A stretch of DNA of 64,000 bases from Serratia marcescens (GCF_006715005.1 NZ_VFMJ01000001.1:4216001-4280000), one strand, 5' to 3'; shown: positions 1-9,246, counted from the stretch's first letter. Numbers and translations: made by a program. The notes: generated by a model not told the origin, from the letters alone.

Positions 1-690
1 ATGTCCTTTAACCTGCTGCTCATAGGCAGCTTTTTGGCGTGTGATCGCATTGTCCGACAGGAACGACGTCGGGAACTGCGGGCCGTCTTTGACGCTGTTC
101 GGATTACGTGGGTCGGGTTCTTTCATGTCTTTCGGTCCGACCCACATCAAGCCATCCTGACCAGGAGCGGCACCACCGTCCCCGGCGCCCATGCCATCCA
201 GTCCCAGCCCCAGCGGAATATCACTGTCGCTTTTTGCCTTGTCCTTGTTTGCACTCAACTGCTCGGTCAGCGTCTGGATTTTTCCCATCAGCGTTTGTTG
301 CTCCTGCTGAAGCTGCTGCTGGCGCTGCTGCGCTTGTTTTTGGAAGCCGCCCACAGCCTCATTGACCTGACCGGACACATTGGCATTGCGCTTGCGAAGT
401 TCTTCGTTTTCTTTCAGCACTTTATCAATGTTTTTCTGCAGCTCGGCCTGCTGGGTTCGGGTAGTCCGTAGGGTGCCCACCAGGGTACGCAACGTGTCCT
501 CCGGGGTATCCCCCTCCACACCCAGCGCCCGCAGCTCTTCCGGCGACATGCTGGCCAGCACGTTATGCGCCTGCTGAGTCTCCTCCTGTGTTTTACCGCC
601 GCTGCAGGCCTTAAGTCCGACGAGGATCGCAGTGGCCAGCACGCCGAACACAATCACTTTCGGCAACATGTTAGATTTCACCTCAGCCAT
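1..690 (-). CDS. ICE transfer protein, PFL_4705 family (TIGR03752), N-terminal part
   Basis: The reading frame runs 230 codons from ATG at 690 without a stop and leaves the window at base 1, so only the N-terminal half of a roughly 470-residue protein is present. Visible parts: an N-terminal membrane anchor (residues about 8-25), a long coiled coil with a Gln-rich stretch (about 75-135), and a Gly/Asp-rich linker. This matches the PFL_4705 family, thought to be a TraB/VirB10-like envelope-spanning component of the conjugation channel; that equivalence is inference. Its ATG overlaps the stop of the upstream gene by 8 bp, so it is in the same operon. Confidence 0.82.
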   Translation of the reverse strand, partial: MAEVKSNMLPKVIVFGVLATAILVGLKACSGGKTQEETQQAHNVLASMSPEELRALGVEGDTPEDTLRTLVGTLRTTRTQQAELQKNIDKVLKENEELRKRNANVSGQVNEAVGGFQKQAQQRQQQLQQEQQTLMGKIQTLTEQLSANKDKAKSDSDIPLGLGLDGMGAGDGGAAPGQDGLMWVGPKDMKEPDPRNPNSVKDGPQFPTSFLSDNAITRQKAAYEQQVKGH

Positions 691-1588
691 GGTTTGCCCC
701 CTTCTTCGCCGCTTTTACGGCTTTGCGAACCGCTGATGGCTCCGCGACAAACGCCCCGTCCGGGCGACCGGACGTGACCAGATACAGCGTTGTGGTGTCT
801 TCCGGGGTCCCCACCGGGCCGAGATAGCGGTGCTGGAACGTCGCCGTCACAAACTGCCCCTGCAGTACCCGGGGATCGAGCGTGATTTTGCGGCTGGCGG
901 TGTTTTGCACCTTCAGCGCTACCACGTTGCGGCTGCCAATACCCCAGCCGCCCAGCGGCGTGATGGTCACCGGCTCTGACGGGTACAGTGTGGTGATACG
1001 TTTCGGCAGGTGCGGGTTGACCGGATGAATGCCGGGCACCGCTTCAACCGTACGCACCGGGCCGTACAGGCTTTGTGCTGCGTAACGCGTCAGGACAACC
1101 GGCAGCGGCGCGTTGTATTTGACTTTTTTACGCTTCGCCTGGGTGCCGTTATCCGCCCCGGGCGCCGCGTTGTTTCCCCCTGAAGCAGCTGACGCGTCAC
1201 TGCTGCTGACTGAGGTCACGTCACCGCTGTAGACAATACGCACCGGTTCAGCCGAGCCTTTGTCCGATGCCGTCACATCAAGGAGAATAACCTCCCCGTT
1301 TTCCACGTCCTGCAGCTGCAGACGCGTAGGCGGGAAAGCCGCATCCGCTTTCAGGTAGACCGCACCGCCACTGCTTTGTACCCGCAGCTTGCCGTTCAGC
1401 GCCGGCGGGAATCCGACGCGGACATTTTTATCGGCAAACAACACCCGCTCCTTGCCGACGGCCAACGGGATTTGCAAGGGGATACGCTCCCATTTCATCA
1501 GCTCTTCCGCCTGCGTAACCGGCACGATAAACGCCGCCGCCAGGGGAAGTACACTCAGGGAAAGCGCCAGAACACGTGCTTTCATCAT
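683..1588 (-). CDS. ICE transfer protein, PFL_4704 family (TIGR03749)
   Basis: 301 residues with a signal peptide ending near residue 27 (VTQA-EE), so the product is exported. The rest looks like a beta-rich periplasmic protein resembling TraK/VirB9-type secretin-associated components; the family is known from PFGI-1-type ICEs and its exact role is inferred from position. A low-complexity Ser/Ala/Gly/Asn linker lies around residues 128-150. The start overlaps the preceding gene by 4 bp (ATGA) and the end overlaps the next gene by 8 bp, which implies coupled translation in the transfer operon. Confidence 0.85.
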   Translation of the reverse strand: MMKARVLALSLSVLPLAAAFIVPVTQAEELMKWERIPLQIPLAVGKERVLFADKNVRVGFPPALNGKLRVQSSGGAVYLKADAAFPPTRLQLQDVENGEVILLDVTASDKGSAEPVRIVYSGDVTSVSSSDASAASGGNNAAPGADNGTQAKRKKVKYNAPLPVVLTRYAAQSLYGPVRTVEAVPGIHPVNPHLPKRITTLYPSEPVTITPLGGWGIGSRNVVALKVQNTASRKITLDPRVLQGQFVTATFQHRYLGPVGTPEDTTTLYLVTSGRPDGAFVAEPSAVRKAVKAAKKGANHG

Positions 1589-2256
1589 TGGAATACTCCT
1601 TTTTTCTCAGGCGCGGGTTCCACCGGCGCCGCAGCAAGACGCTGTGGCATGCTGTCGTAACAATCCAGTGCCAGACCAAACTCATTACGTTCCGGATCCC
1701 CTTCTGCGCGCACCACTTTCAGCGGGTAACGTGTCAGTGCGCGTTTCACCGGTTCGCCGGCAAAGGACTCGTCCGCCACCAGATCAAGGCTCACCACCCA
1801 GTTATCACGGCCTTTGACCGTCACCGGGCTCTGGTTATAGCGGCCGTTGTAGCCATGCTCAGGGATTTCGAATACCACGCGCGTTCTGCCGGCAAGCTCA
1901 CCGCTTTCGCTACGCTTTTTGGCGTCCGCCTTCAGGAAACGTGCGCAGGAGTCGGTCAGATAAGGAGACAGCGCGGCAATTTTGGCCGGGTAATCGGCAT
2001 CACCGTTCTTTGGCCAGGCATTGAGTTGCTGGAAGATATAAAAGCCGAAGCTGTAGACCGTGGACGGTGGTACCTCCCACCAGGCGCGGGTAGAGCCGCT
2101 GCGCAGGTCTGGCGGGTTATGGATGGTCAAATTGTCTGGCGCCCGCATCCAGCCGATGCTGGCTACCAGAAGGAAAACGACCAGCACGCCACAGGCAACA
2201 CGCAACGTGAGGATATGCTGATCGCGGTTTTTAACCGCATGTCTGAAACGGCTCAT
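1585..2256 (-). CDS. ICE transfer protein, PFL_4703 family (TIGR03746)
   Basis: 223 residues. A short basic N terminus is followed by one membrane segment (about 18-37) and a periplasmic domain, the layout of TraE/VirB8-type conjugation components. The Trp-rich WWEVPPSTVY segment and the collinear neighbours identify the PFL_4703 family. It overlaps the next gene by 4 bp and the previous one by 4 bp. A role as an inner-membrane scaffold of the mating channel is inferred from topology and position. Confidence 0.85.
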   Translation of the reverse strand: MSRFRHAVKNRDQHILTLRVACGVLVVFLLVASIGWMRAPDNLTIHNPPDLRSGSTRAWWEVPPSTVYSFGFYIFQQLNAWPKNGDADYPAKIAALSPYLTDSCARFLKADAKKRSESGELAGRTRVVFEIPEHGYNGRYNQSPVTVKGRDNWVVSLDLVADESFAGEPVKRALTRYPLKVVRAEGDPERNEFGLALDCYDSMPQRLAAAPVEPAPEKKGVFQ

Positions 2257-2618
2257 GTGGACCTCTTAACAACGCGGCTGCGACGCAACGACCAGCCCTG
2301 TTTGTCAATAATCAGGGTGGGATCACCCCACCCCATGCGACGTTTACGCGCCTCGAGGCGCTGCCAGATATAATTCTCCGGTTTACCGCGCTTCAGACGC
2401 GTCAACCGGCTGCCCCCAAACCAGATGACGAGAAGCGGCGTCACCAGCATGCCGGTGGGTATCACGACCCAACCGGCAAGGGGAAGAAACGGCAACGACA
2501 CGAGCAGACCCAGCCCTACGCCCGCCAACGCCGCCAGTCCCATCTCCGGGGTGGTGAACCCCCGGAAGACGACAGGCTCTGCGTTAAGACGGTCAGGTAA
2601 GAATCGGATAGTCTGCAT
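2253..2618 (-). CDS. ICE membrane protein, TIGR03750 family
   Basis: 121 residues from ATG at 2618, chosen because AAGGTGG lies about 6 bases upstream; the frame stays open further upstream but without a better start. Two hydrophobic segments (about 26-45 and 48-67) are followed by a basic cytoplasmic tail rich in Arg/Lys. This is the layout of TraL/VirB3-like conjugation proteins. It lies 11 bp after the PFL_4702 gene in the operon. Confidence 0.83.
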   Translation of the reverse strand: MQTIRFLPDRLNAEPVVFRGFTTPEMGLAALAGVGLGLLVSLPFLPLAGWVVIPTGMLVTPLLVIWFGGSRLTRLKRGKPENYIWQRLEARKRRMGWGDPTLIIDKQGWSLRRSRVVKRST

Positions 2619-2629
2619 GGCGGGCCACC

Positions 2630-2995
2630 TTAGAACAGGATCTCGGCGGACTTGCCAACCAGCCAAATAACGGTGAGCAGCAGCACCACACCAACCAGCA
2701 CGATGGCGCCGAACTTGGCCCAGGTCGCCTTCTGATCACGGACCTCGGCAAAGGTATGGATCGCAGCGTTGGCGACAATCAGGAAGGCCACCGCAGCGGC
2801 GACCAGACCGATAATAACGATCCCGTCCTGGAAATAGCCTTTGATGGTATCCATCAGACCACCGCCACCACCGGAGGACGGAGGTTCAACCGACGGCAGA
2901 GCCGCCTGCACCGGCTGGCTGACGACATACGCCAGGGAAGTGGCTACCGCGGCACGCGCGCAAAGTTGACGGAAAAGACGAACTGCAGCATTCAT
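2630..2995 (-). CDS. ICE membrane protein, PFL_4702 family (TIGR03745), pilin-like
   Basis: 121 residues from ATG at 2995, preceded by AAGGA at 8 bases. It has a signal peptide (cleavage near VQA-AL), a Gly-rich stretch (GGGGG), and two hydrophobic segments separated by a short polar loop. A small processed protein with two membrane helices, in this operon position, resembles TraA/VirB2-type conjugative pilins; that is inference, the family assignment is firmer. Confidence 0.82.
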   Translation of the reverse strand: MNAAVRLFRQLCARAAVATSLAYVVSQPVQAALPSVEPPSSGGGGGLMDTIKGYFQDGIVIIGLVAAAVAFLIVANAAIHTFAEVRDQKATWAKFGAIVLVGVVLLLTVIWLVGKSAEILF

Positions 2996-3058
2996 AAAAC
3001 ATTCCTTATGGGTGTGTGAAAATAACATCGTGAAATACGGACCAGCGCCTCTCACAGG

Positions 3059-3301
3059 TCAGCTGGCAAACATCCAGATTGAAACAACCAGCAACAGCAC
3101 GGTTTTGATGACGAAGTGAACCAGCGCCCCATTGCGTACTTTTTCGTTGCTCCAGCCCTGGTAAACATCAACCAAAGCCCAGGCCGCCCAGACAAACAGC
3201 ACCGCGAGCAACCCGCCGATGCAAATTAGCGACAGGATATTGACTTCAACGCCGCCGCTGGCCGCCTTGAAGGCCTGTTCCTGCACCGCATTCATGGCCA
3301 T
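3059..3301 (-). CDS. ICE small membrane protein, PFL_4701 family (TIGR03758)
   Basis: 80 residues with two predicted membrane helices (about 22-42 and 60-77). The ATG overlaps the last base of the RAQPRD gene stop codon, so the two are translationally coupled. Family assigned from length, topology and its fixed place between RAQPRD and PFL_4702 genes in elements of this class. Function in the transfer apparatus is not known in detail. Confidence 0.8.
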   Translation of the reverse strand: MAMNAVQEQAFKAASGGVEVNILSLICIGGLLAVLFVWAAWALVDVYQGWSNEKVRNGALVHFVIKTVLLLVVSIWMFAS

Positions 3302-3630
3302 CAGGGGCGCTCCCGACGATAATTGCCGGCCACCGCACTACCATCACGCGGTTGGGCGCGCGAGGGTTCCAGATAGCGGTAAATGCCGGCATTGATGGTT
3401 TTGAGATCGGCGGTAGCGCGGGCATAGTCGAAGAAGAAACGACCGCGCTCCGACGGGTCCGCCTGAACGGCGGCAACACGCGCACGTTCAAGCGCTGCCT
3501 GCACCTGAATCAGCATGCGCTGGGCAGAAGCCAGCTCATCTTTTTCAGCAGCAGAGGCAGGTAATGAAGTCAGCAAAGTCAGCCCCAGCACACAACCGGC
3601 GCCGAGACTACGAACTGCGGGGATAGGCAT
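3301..3630 (-). CDS. RAQPRD-family ICE protein (TIGR01690)
   Basis: 109 residues from ATG at 3630, with AAGGAG 9 bases upstream. It has a signal peptide (cleavage near ASA-AE), a helical middle, and the exact diagnostic motif RAQPRD at about residues 92-97, which names the family. The protein is periplasmic and found in PFGI-1-type ICE transfer operons; the biochemical role is unknown. It seems to start a transcription unit, since the 0.34 kb upstream holds no gene and the cargo gene there is broken. Confidence 0.9.
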   Translation of the reverse strand: MPIPAVRSLGAGCVLGLTLLTSLPASAAEKDELASAQRMLIQVQAALERARVAAVQADPSERGRFFFDYARATADLKTINAGIYRYLEPSRAQPRDGSAVAGNYRRERP

Positions 3631-3636
3631 ACACAA

Positions 3637-3975
3637 GCACTCCTTAATGGTTTAGGGTGCTCTCAGGGTGCGATAGATGGGGCGGGGGGTCAGCGGATAA
3701 CTCTTTAAAGGATTCTGATAATTTTCAAAAAAACGGGAATGAGGGCAGCCAAGCCCTATGCAAGAACTTGGCTGCTTCACCAATCATTGATTGCTTTCAT
3801 ATGAATATAACGAATAGCTGACTGGCTATGCGTATTATAAAACATGCAATATTGATAACATCCTCACACTTAAGGTAAGCTCATCCCCTGCATGTTTGGA
3901 CAGTTGATCAACACACATCGGGATAGCAGAAAAAAATCACAGGAGATCCGTGTCCAACCTTACGTATGATGTTGC
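3637..3975. other. intergenic region upstream of the RAQPRD gene
   Basis: No gene seen. It is AT-rich and holds a 9 bp perfect inverted repeat at 3745-3753 and 3767-3775 (GCAGCCAAG / CTTGGCTGC, 13-base loop). On the minus strand a T-run follows only about 10 bases later, so it is a poor match to an intrinsic terminator, though it could end the cargo transcript. A promoter for the RAQPRD-PFL_4705 operon probably lies here. Confidence 0.4.
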
Positions 3976-4770
3976 TCAAACACCGACTTTTGTTTGAATA
4001 TCAAGCAGTAATCGCTCAATAGCTTTTCCATCGAGCTCAGGTATTGGCATTTTATCGTAGTTTTCCTGTACAAATTCATTTACTGCATCAATTGAAATTT
4101 TCTGATTTTGAGGTTCCATCTTCTGATATTCATCTAGATATGACCAGAATTGTTCCAAATATTTTTCAACAGTAGTTTTTCTTGATACACCCATAATATC
4201 AAGCAATTCGTCAGAGAGCCCTCCATCACCAGAAGCAAGACAAAGAGATACATAGCCTCGCGCTGCTTTCCTTGACATTGCATACAACGAATTCAGACTC
4301 GATCTCATTTCATAAAATTCCGGAAGGTGCTTATCAATGAAATCACTACATTTACTAACGGATGATATCTGCCCATCAGATAATTCTTTCCCTAAGGTAA
4401 CAGCAATACGCTTTGCTTAGGATAGCTGTTTTTCCGTTGGAGGTCTGATATCCGAAGGGATCATTTTCCTGATGATTTGCCCGAAATCATCGCTATACTC
4501 CTGTTCAGGTATGAAAGAATTAGTTTCAAATTCTAGGGTATCTGAAAGCCAGGCCAGCACAGTAAAATCCAACTCAATATCTTTAACTCTTAGGCTTACT
4601 TCACGTGTTCTGGTTGACAAATATCCCTTTAGGAATCGTGTCATTTCCAGAGAATCCAACTTAAGACTATTTTCTGACTTCAACAGCTGGGACACCAGCT
4701 CTTCATGAACAGGAATTCTAATGACTAGATTCCCTATATTAATCTCTGCCTGACCATTCTTTTGTTGCAT
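3976..4770 (-). pseudogene. ICE cargo gene interrupted by an in-frame stop
   Basis: Two open stretches, 4417-4770 and 3976-4416, lie in the same frame and are separated only by a TAA at 4417-4419. Read through, they give one protein of about 264 residues. The stop falls in a motif of the form PTEKQLS-stop-AKRIA; related tails in other proteins read TEKQL-x-(Y/F)A(K/R)xLA, so the stop probably replaced a Tyr codon (TAT or TAC). The start at 4770 is preceded by GGAG at 10 bases. The N-terminal half is mixed alpha/beta with no family I recognise; the C-terminal part is helical. Base composition is more AT-rich than the flanking transfer genes, as expected for acquired cargo. Confidence 0.6.
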
Positions 4771-5251
4771 AAATCGCCTACTCCAGGGCAATAGTGGGTA
4801 ACATATAGCCATGAGCTATAATATTTATAATTATCTTATTTTACAATAAATTGTCATTTTACCATTGATTCAAATGGCATCAAGTGCAGTAAGTAACACC
4901 AACAGCGATTCACTGCTAGCCTATCAGCAAAAAGTCACTAATTTTGTCACAGATACACTCCAGGATACTTCCCCTCTGCGCCACACCATTCACTGACGCG
5001 CCAATGACGGTCATTATAAGGCTTGTCTGCTGACGGCAACGCACAAAAGCCAGTTTTGTACGCCGCCGTCCAGCTCGAGTTTTTCGTTCATCGGGTACCC
5101 GCCATGCCTTTCCTCGTGGGCTACTGTTGGTCGTACAACAGGTCAATCTCCACTCAGACTTCGAGTGTTTGACAATAACTGGCGAAGTTTATAGTCTATT
5201 TCATACGTTTTAACCCCTTGTTTTAATGTGAAATAAACTTTCACGTCGCAC
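4771..5251. other. cargo-side intergenic region without a recognised gene
   Basis: The first part (to about 4900) is AT-rich; the part from about 4960 to 5160 is GC-richer and stays open on the minus strand in more than one frame (76 codons in one), without a convincing start or family. It may be the remnant of an inserted sequence. No inverted-repeat ends of a mobile element were found by eye. Confidence 0.3.
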
Positions 5252-6010
5252 CTACAAATATTTCTTAAACGACGCTGTCGTCACTGTCACCGCAATGCCG
5301 AGCAGGATAGCGGCCGGCAACAACAGCAGATTGGGGGATACCGCTGTTGGCCAGGACAAGTACAGCATGCAGGGGATATACACCGCCGGTTTCACCATCC
5401 GCTTGGCGTGGTGGTACACAAAGCTCGACTCATAGCCGGCACCGTAGCGCCGAATATCACGCCGCCCCAACCCCTCGGTCAGCGCAACCAGGACCACCAG
5501 GATAAACAGCGGGATGGACAGCACCAGAATGGTCACACGTACCAGGGTGATCACGGTGACGTACACCGTTGCCATCAGGTACTCTTTAAGCGTGGCTGCC
5601 AGCCAACCGCTCCAGCTGTTCAGCTCCCTGGCCACGGCATTTTGGCTGTGTACCTGCGTGTCATATGCCTGCTTAATCCAGTCCAAAAAGCCACTGTCCA
5701 CGAAGGTCCATTGATACGCCATCATAATCCAACGGGTGACGGTCACTGACGGTTCAGACAGTAGCAGGCTGCGTGTAAACTCAGAGGACAGGTACCCCAA
5801 CTCGGTGTTCATCACCGCTTCACTGTGCGATGCGCCAAGCTCTGGCCAGAAGAAGGCCATCCCGACATATTCGATCACCAGACTCACCAAAAGCGAAGCC
5901 AGGAACATCCCGATCAGCATCCAGGGCCAGCCCCACAACACGTTGTAAAACAGCCCATGCTTACGGGGTTGTACGGGCTGCTGAGGTTGATTATTCACCG
6001 CTTGCGACAT
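5252..6010 (-). CDS. ICE membrane protein, PFL_4697 family (TIGR03747)
   Basis: 252 residues with about four membrane segments (near 25-48, 145-175 and a C-terminal pair). Family assigned from length, topology and fixed location directly after the coupling-protein gene; the ATG abuts the TraD stop with no gap. Such proteins are thought to assist the coupling protein or channel at the inner membrane; the role is inferred. The transfer operon is broken after this gene by the cargo insertion. Confidence 0.85.
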   Translation of the reverse strand: MSQAVNNQPQQPVQPRKHGLFYNVLWGWPWMLIGMFLASLLVSLVIEYVGMAFFWPELGASHSEAVMNTELGYLSSEFTRSLLLSEPSVTVTRWIMMAYQWTFVDSGFLDWIKQAYDTQVHSQNAVARELNSWSGWLAATLKEYLMATVYVTVITLVRVTILVLSIPLFILVVLVALTEGLGRRDIRRYGAGYESSFVYHHAKRMVKPAVYIPCMLYLSWPTAVSPNLLLLPAAILLGIAVTVTTASFKKYL

Positions 6011-8104
6011 TCAGCCCCCTTTGATGGCAACATCCGGTAATACCGTGCTGGCAGACCACCAGGACTCGCTGGTACGGTAGTTTCGCTGCATCTCCTCGGC
6101 AATCTTCTGCAGGTTGGCCGGCATCAAAGCATCATCCCTGTCACCGTTGGGCAGCGGCATCCGAATTTTCCACAGTTGACCACCTTCCAGCAGCGCGAAC
6201 GCCTGCCCTTTCGGGAGGTTAATCACATCCGCCGGGGCAAGCAGAGGGGCTTTCACAGTACCGACGCGGTCCTGGGTATTGGAGGTAAAATCCTGTCCCT
6301 TCTCCACATCGGCCGTATCGGCATGCCCTGATACCAGGGTTTTGGTGTAGATATCCACTTCCGGCAACTGTGTGGTAAGTAACTGCGCGGTCCGGTTCTC
6401 ACGCACGCGCAGCATAATCAGAGTATTGAAGTTCCCCGTCACCTGAGCCGCCTTGGCGGTACTGCCGATGCGCGCCTCGATATCCGACTCGGTTTGCGTG
6501 TAGGCCGTCACCTGCATACCGGCGCCACCGCCTTTGTTGATAAGCGGGATAAATTCGTCCCCCATGAGTTCGTTGAACTCGTCACAGTGCAGGTTGATTG
6601 GTAGTTTACCGTCTGCCCGGGGCGGCAACCCGCCGTGCATACCGTGTTTATAGATATGACCGGCAACCGACACCAGGTCGGCAAACATGCTGTTGCCGAC
6701 AGCAGAGGCGACCACTCCGTCCGACAAGGCATCCAGCCCCACGTAGACAATACCGCGCTTGCGGATAACCTGCTCCCAGTCAAAAATGGGCCTCGGGTCG
6801 CTCATATCCATATAGTTCGGCGCCAGAAGCTCGGCGGTCTTGCCGGTGGTAAGTTTTTCCAGCAGCGGCAACAGGGACGCCACAATTTTATCGAAGTAGG
6901 TACGGTCATAACGGACGGCTGACCGCAGGCCATCGAGAATGGGGTCATACAGCTGCTTGCCGGCCTCGGAACTCAGCGCCATTTCCACCGCCATGATTTT
7001 TATCGCGTTCGGCTGGCCCTGCATATTCCGCGGTACATCGTCCTCCGTCAGTACCTGCAGGCTGTTGTCGATTTGTTGCTGCAGCGCCGGCATACGCGCC
7101 TCAATCACTTTCTTCGCGTAGGTCTCATACAGCTCGCTGATGTTGTTCACGTAACGGGTGATCAACTGATAGTCCGGACGTTGCCCCAAGGCGACCAGGG
7201 CACGCGCCACAATATTGACGAATCGCCAGGCAAACTCACGGAACGCCGCACTGTTGCCCTCTCCGCTCAGTTGCCCAGAAATACGCCCGGCCACTTCGGA
7301 CACACGCTCAAAGCGCCCGACGGCGTTATAGCGTGCCGAGATATCCGGCCAGCCCAGGTGGAAGATGAACAGCTCATCCCCACGGCCGGCACGGTGGGCT
7401 TCAGCCCAAACACGCCGCAGCAGGTCAGCATCCCCTTTCGGATCAAACACAATGGTGATATCACCGCGGCGAATATCCTGGGTGATCAGCAGTTCCGCCA
7501 GGCGGGTCTTACCGACACGGGTAGTGCCCAACACCAGGCTATGCCCTACGCGTTCACCCAGTGCCATCGAGACATCGAGCTCATCGGGTTCAATACCATG
7601 GATCGCCGGGTTCCCCCCAACCGGTGGCAGCGGCCTGACCGGATTAAGCGGGGAGTCTTTGCGCAGCAACTGGGACAACCACGGTAGGGTATATTCGGTT
7701 TTAAGCTCCAGTCGGCGCGCCATCTGGTACAACTGCTGAGGCTGGACGTATTTTTCCACTTCCGGACGACGGGTATCCATCAGGCGCTGGGTGTGCTTTT
7801 GCTGCCAACGAAATCCCTTCCCCAGGAACAGCCGCTGCCGGCTCACCGGGATCTGTCGACTTTCCATGACATAGCGCGGTAACCGACGCAGATTACGGCG
7901 ATAACGGACCACCCGCAGGCCCTGCCGTGCTCGTACTGCGGACAGCACCACAAACCCGCCGGCAGTAACATAACTCACCGACGGCGCCAGGGCGACCGAC
8001 CAGGGAGCAACAAAACAAATCGCAGCCGCAGCACCGGCAACGATCGCGGTATTCAATTCTACCGCCGGGCGCAGCAGCGCTTCCATGACATGACGATTAT
8101 TCAT
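6011..8104 (-). CDS. traD: conjugative coupling protein TraD (SXT/TOL type)
   Basis: 697 residues from ATG at 8104 (GGAAGG 5 bases upstream). Two N-terminal membrane segments (about 15-55) precede the cytoplasmic ATPase. Walker A is GTTRVGKT (about 195-202); Walker B lies in LHCDEFNEL (about 518-526), followed by a Gly-rich stretch and a QT-x-SD segment typical of VirD4/TraD hexameric pumps. It docks the relaxosome at the mating channel and drives DNA export. It overlaps the nuclease gene by 8 bp and abuts the PFL_4697 gene, so all three are co-translated. Confidence 0.93.
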   Translation of the reverse strand: MNNRHVMEALLRPAVELNTAIVAGAAAAICFVAPWSVALAPSVSYVTAGGFVVLSAVRARQGLRVVRYRRNLRRLPRYVMESRQIPVSRQRLFLGKGFRWQQKHTQRLMDTRRPEVEKYVQPQQLYQMARRLELKTEYTLPWLSQLLRKDSPLNPVRPLPPVGGNPAIHGIEPDELDVSMALGERVGHSLVLGTTRVGKTRLAELLITQDIRRGDITIVFDPKGDADLLRRVWAEAHRAGRGDELFIFHLGWPDISARYNAVGRFERVSEVAGRISGQLSGEGNSAAFREFAWRFVNIVARALVALGQRPDYQLITRYVNNISELYETYAKKVIEARMPALQQQIDNSLQVLTEDDVPRNMQGQPNAIKIMAVEMALSSEAGKQLYDPILDGLRSAVRYDRTYFDKIVASLLPLLEKLTTGKTAELLAPNYMDMSDPRPIFDWEQVIRKRGIVYVGLDALSDGVVASAVGNSMFADLVSVAGHIYKHGMHGGLPPRADGKLPINLHCDEFNELMGDEFIPLINKGGGAGMQVTAYTQTESDIEARIGSTAKAAQVTGNFNTLIMLRVRENRTAQLLTTQLPEVDIYTKTLVSGHADTADVEKGQDFTSNTQDRVGTVKAPLLAPADVINLPKGQAFALLEGGQLWKIRMPLPNGDRDDALMPANLQKIAEEMQRNYRTSESWWSASTVLPDVAIKGG

Positions 8105-8723
8105 GACGACCTTCCTTATCATTCAGGTTGGTGACCGAATTCACAGTTAAAAAAAGCAGCCACTCTGTATTGCCGGCTAGCAACGCAAGCAGCTTTCGGC
8201 CACTGACCAGGTGGACGTGGGGATGGTTCTGCAACAACACCCGGCTCAGTTGACCGGTACGGCCGGTATGAATGAAAAAACCGTCACAATGGTGCTGTCG
8301 TAGCAACGCACCAAAACGCGTGATATGGGACGGTGAGATCGCCCGTCCGTAACGTTTGGCCTGGATGAAATAGGTCTTGCCTTCGATAATGACCTGACCG
8401 TCCAGGCCACCGTCGCCGCTGTAGGAGGTATTGCGGATAACGGCATACCCCTGACGTTCAAACGCCAGGAGCAACAGCTCTTCAAATACATAGGGGTTGA
8501 TTTTGCGCAGATAGGCCAGACGCCGGCCATCACCGCCCAGCAGCGGTAAGCGCGCCATTACCCGCGTGGCCGTCGCCTGATATCGGCGGTGGCGCCGACG
8601 GCTGGCTGTCTCCCGGCCACGGCAGTTCAGCCCCATCATGACAGCAACAAACAACACAACCAGCACAACCGTCAGCACAGGGTTTACCATTAATGCTGCG
8701 GCGAAGTGTTGCGCCGATATCAT
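8097..8723 (-). CDS. Mrr-like restriction endonuclease with N-terminal membrane anchor
   Basis: 208 residues. One membrane segment (about 10-30), then a PD-(D/E)xK nuclease domain of the Mrr_cat type (about 65-180) with visible motif GDGGLDG then QAKR, the expected Asp and Gln-x-Lys active-site residues. A gene of this kind is often found beside traD in PFGI-1-type ICEs. A membrane-bound nuclease in the transfer operon could act on incoming or competing DNA or in transfer itself; neither is shown here. It overlaps the PFL_4695 gene by 4 bp. Confidence 0.83.
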   Translation of the reverse strand: MISAQHFAAALMVNPVLTVVLVVLFVAVMMGLNCRGRETASRRRHRRYQATATRVMARLPLLGGDGRRLAYLRKINPYVFEELLLLAFERQGYAVIRNTSYSGDGGLDGQVIIEGKTYFIQAKRYGRAISPSHITRFGALLRQHHCDGFFIHTGRTGQLSRVLLQNHPHVHLVSGRKLLALLAGNTEWLLFLTVNSVTNLNDKEGRHE

Positions 8724-9244
8724 GGTGTGACCTGCTGGGACAAACCGGTATCAGGGATGAGTACCGGGTAATTCGCCAGCTGCAGCCGGCGCGCCAACTC
8801 ACTGCCGGAGGCCGGCGCCATCGGTACCCCCGGCGCCAGCTCACGCAGTGCCTGCAGTGCAGGCAGGTTGCTGACGTTAACGACGAGGCCCGCAGCATGC
8901 CGGGATTTGAGTTGTTCCGCATTCGCCTGCAGCCAGAGACGACTGGCATCGTCATCCCCCACAATAAACAACGAACCAATCCCAGGCAGTTGCAGCGGGC
9001 GCGCCGCTACCACACCCGGCGTCAGCTCCGGTGTCGTCACCGGCAATACGGTCACTTCAACTTCATCAGCAGAGGCAGGGGCTTGCGGCATGGCCGGCGG
9101 CGCTTCCGCGTCACCCTGCCGATTAATCCCCTCAAAGTAGGGTGATGCGTCATCGCCACCGATATCAGCGATGACATTCAGGTTGGCCAATGCCGTGGTG
9201 GTCACCAGACTCAGGCCGAACAGCAGAAAATTCATTTTTTTCAT
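8720..9244 (-). CDS. ICE protein, PFL_4695 family (TIGR03765)
   Basis: 174 residues, signal peptide ending near residue 20 (TALA-NL), so probably periplasmic. The N-terminal motif NVIADIGGDDASPYF and the position between transglycosylase and nuclease genes fit the PFL_4695 family. The C-terminal half (about 75-165) has an alternating beta/alpha pattern. Function within conjugation unknown. It starts 2 bp after the transglycosylase stop. Confidence 0.83.
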   Translation of the reverse strand: MKKMNFLLFGLSLVTTTALANLNVIADIGGDDASPYFEGINRQGDAEAPPAMPQAPASADEVEVTVLPVTTPELTPGVVAARPLQLPGIGSLFIVGDDDASRLWLQANAEQLKSRHAAGLVVNVSNLPALQALRELAPGVPMAPASGSELARRLQLANYPVLIPDTGLSQQVTP

Positions 9245-9246
9245 GA

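Noticed and set aside
3745..3775. Intrinsic terminator upstream of the RAQPRD gene
   Set aside because: Stem is good but the T-run is about 10 bases away on the minus strand and absent on the plus strand; kept only as a note.
4916..5146. 76-codon minus-strand frame in the cargo region
   Set aside because: No start context or recognised family; other frames are partly open too, so it is treated as intergenic or a remnant.
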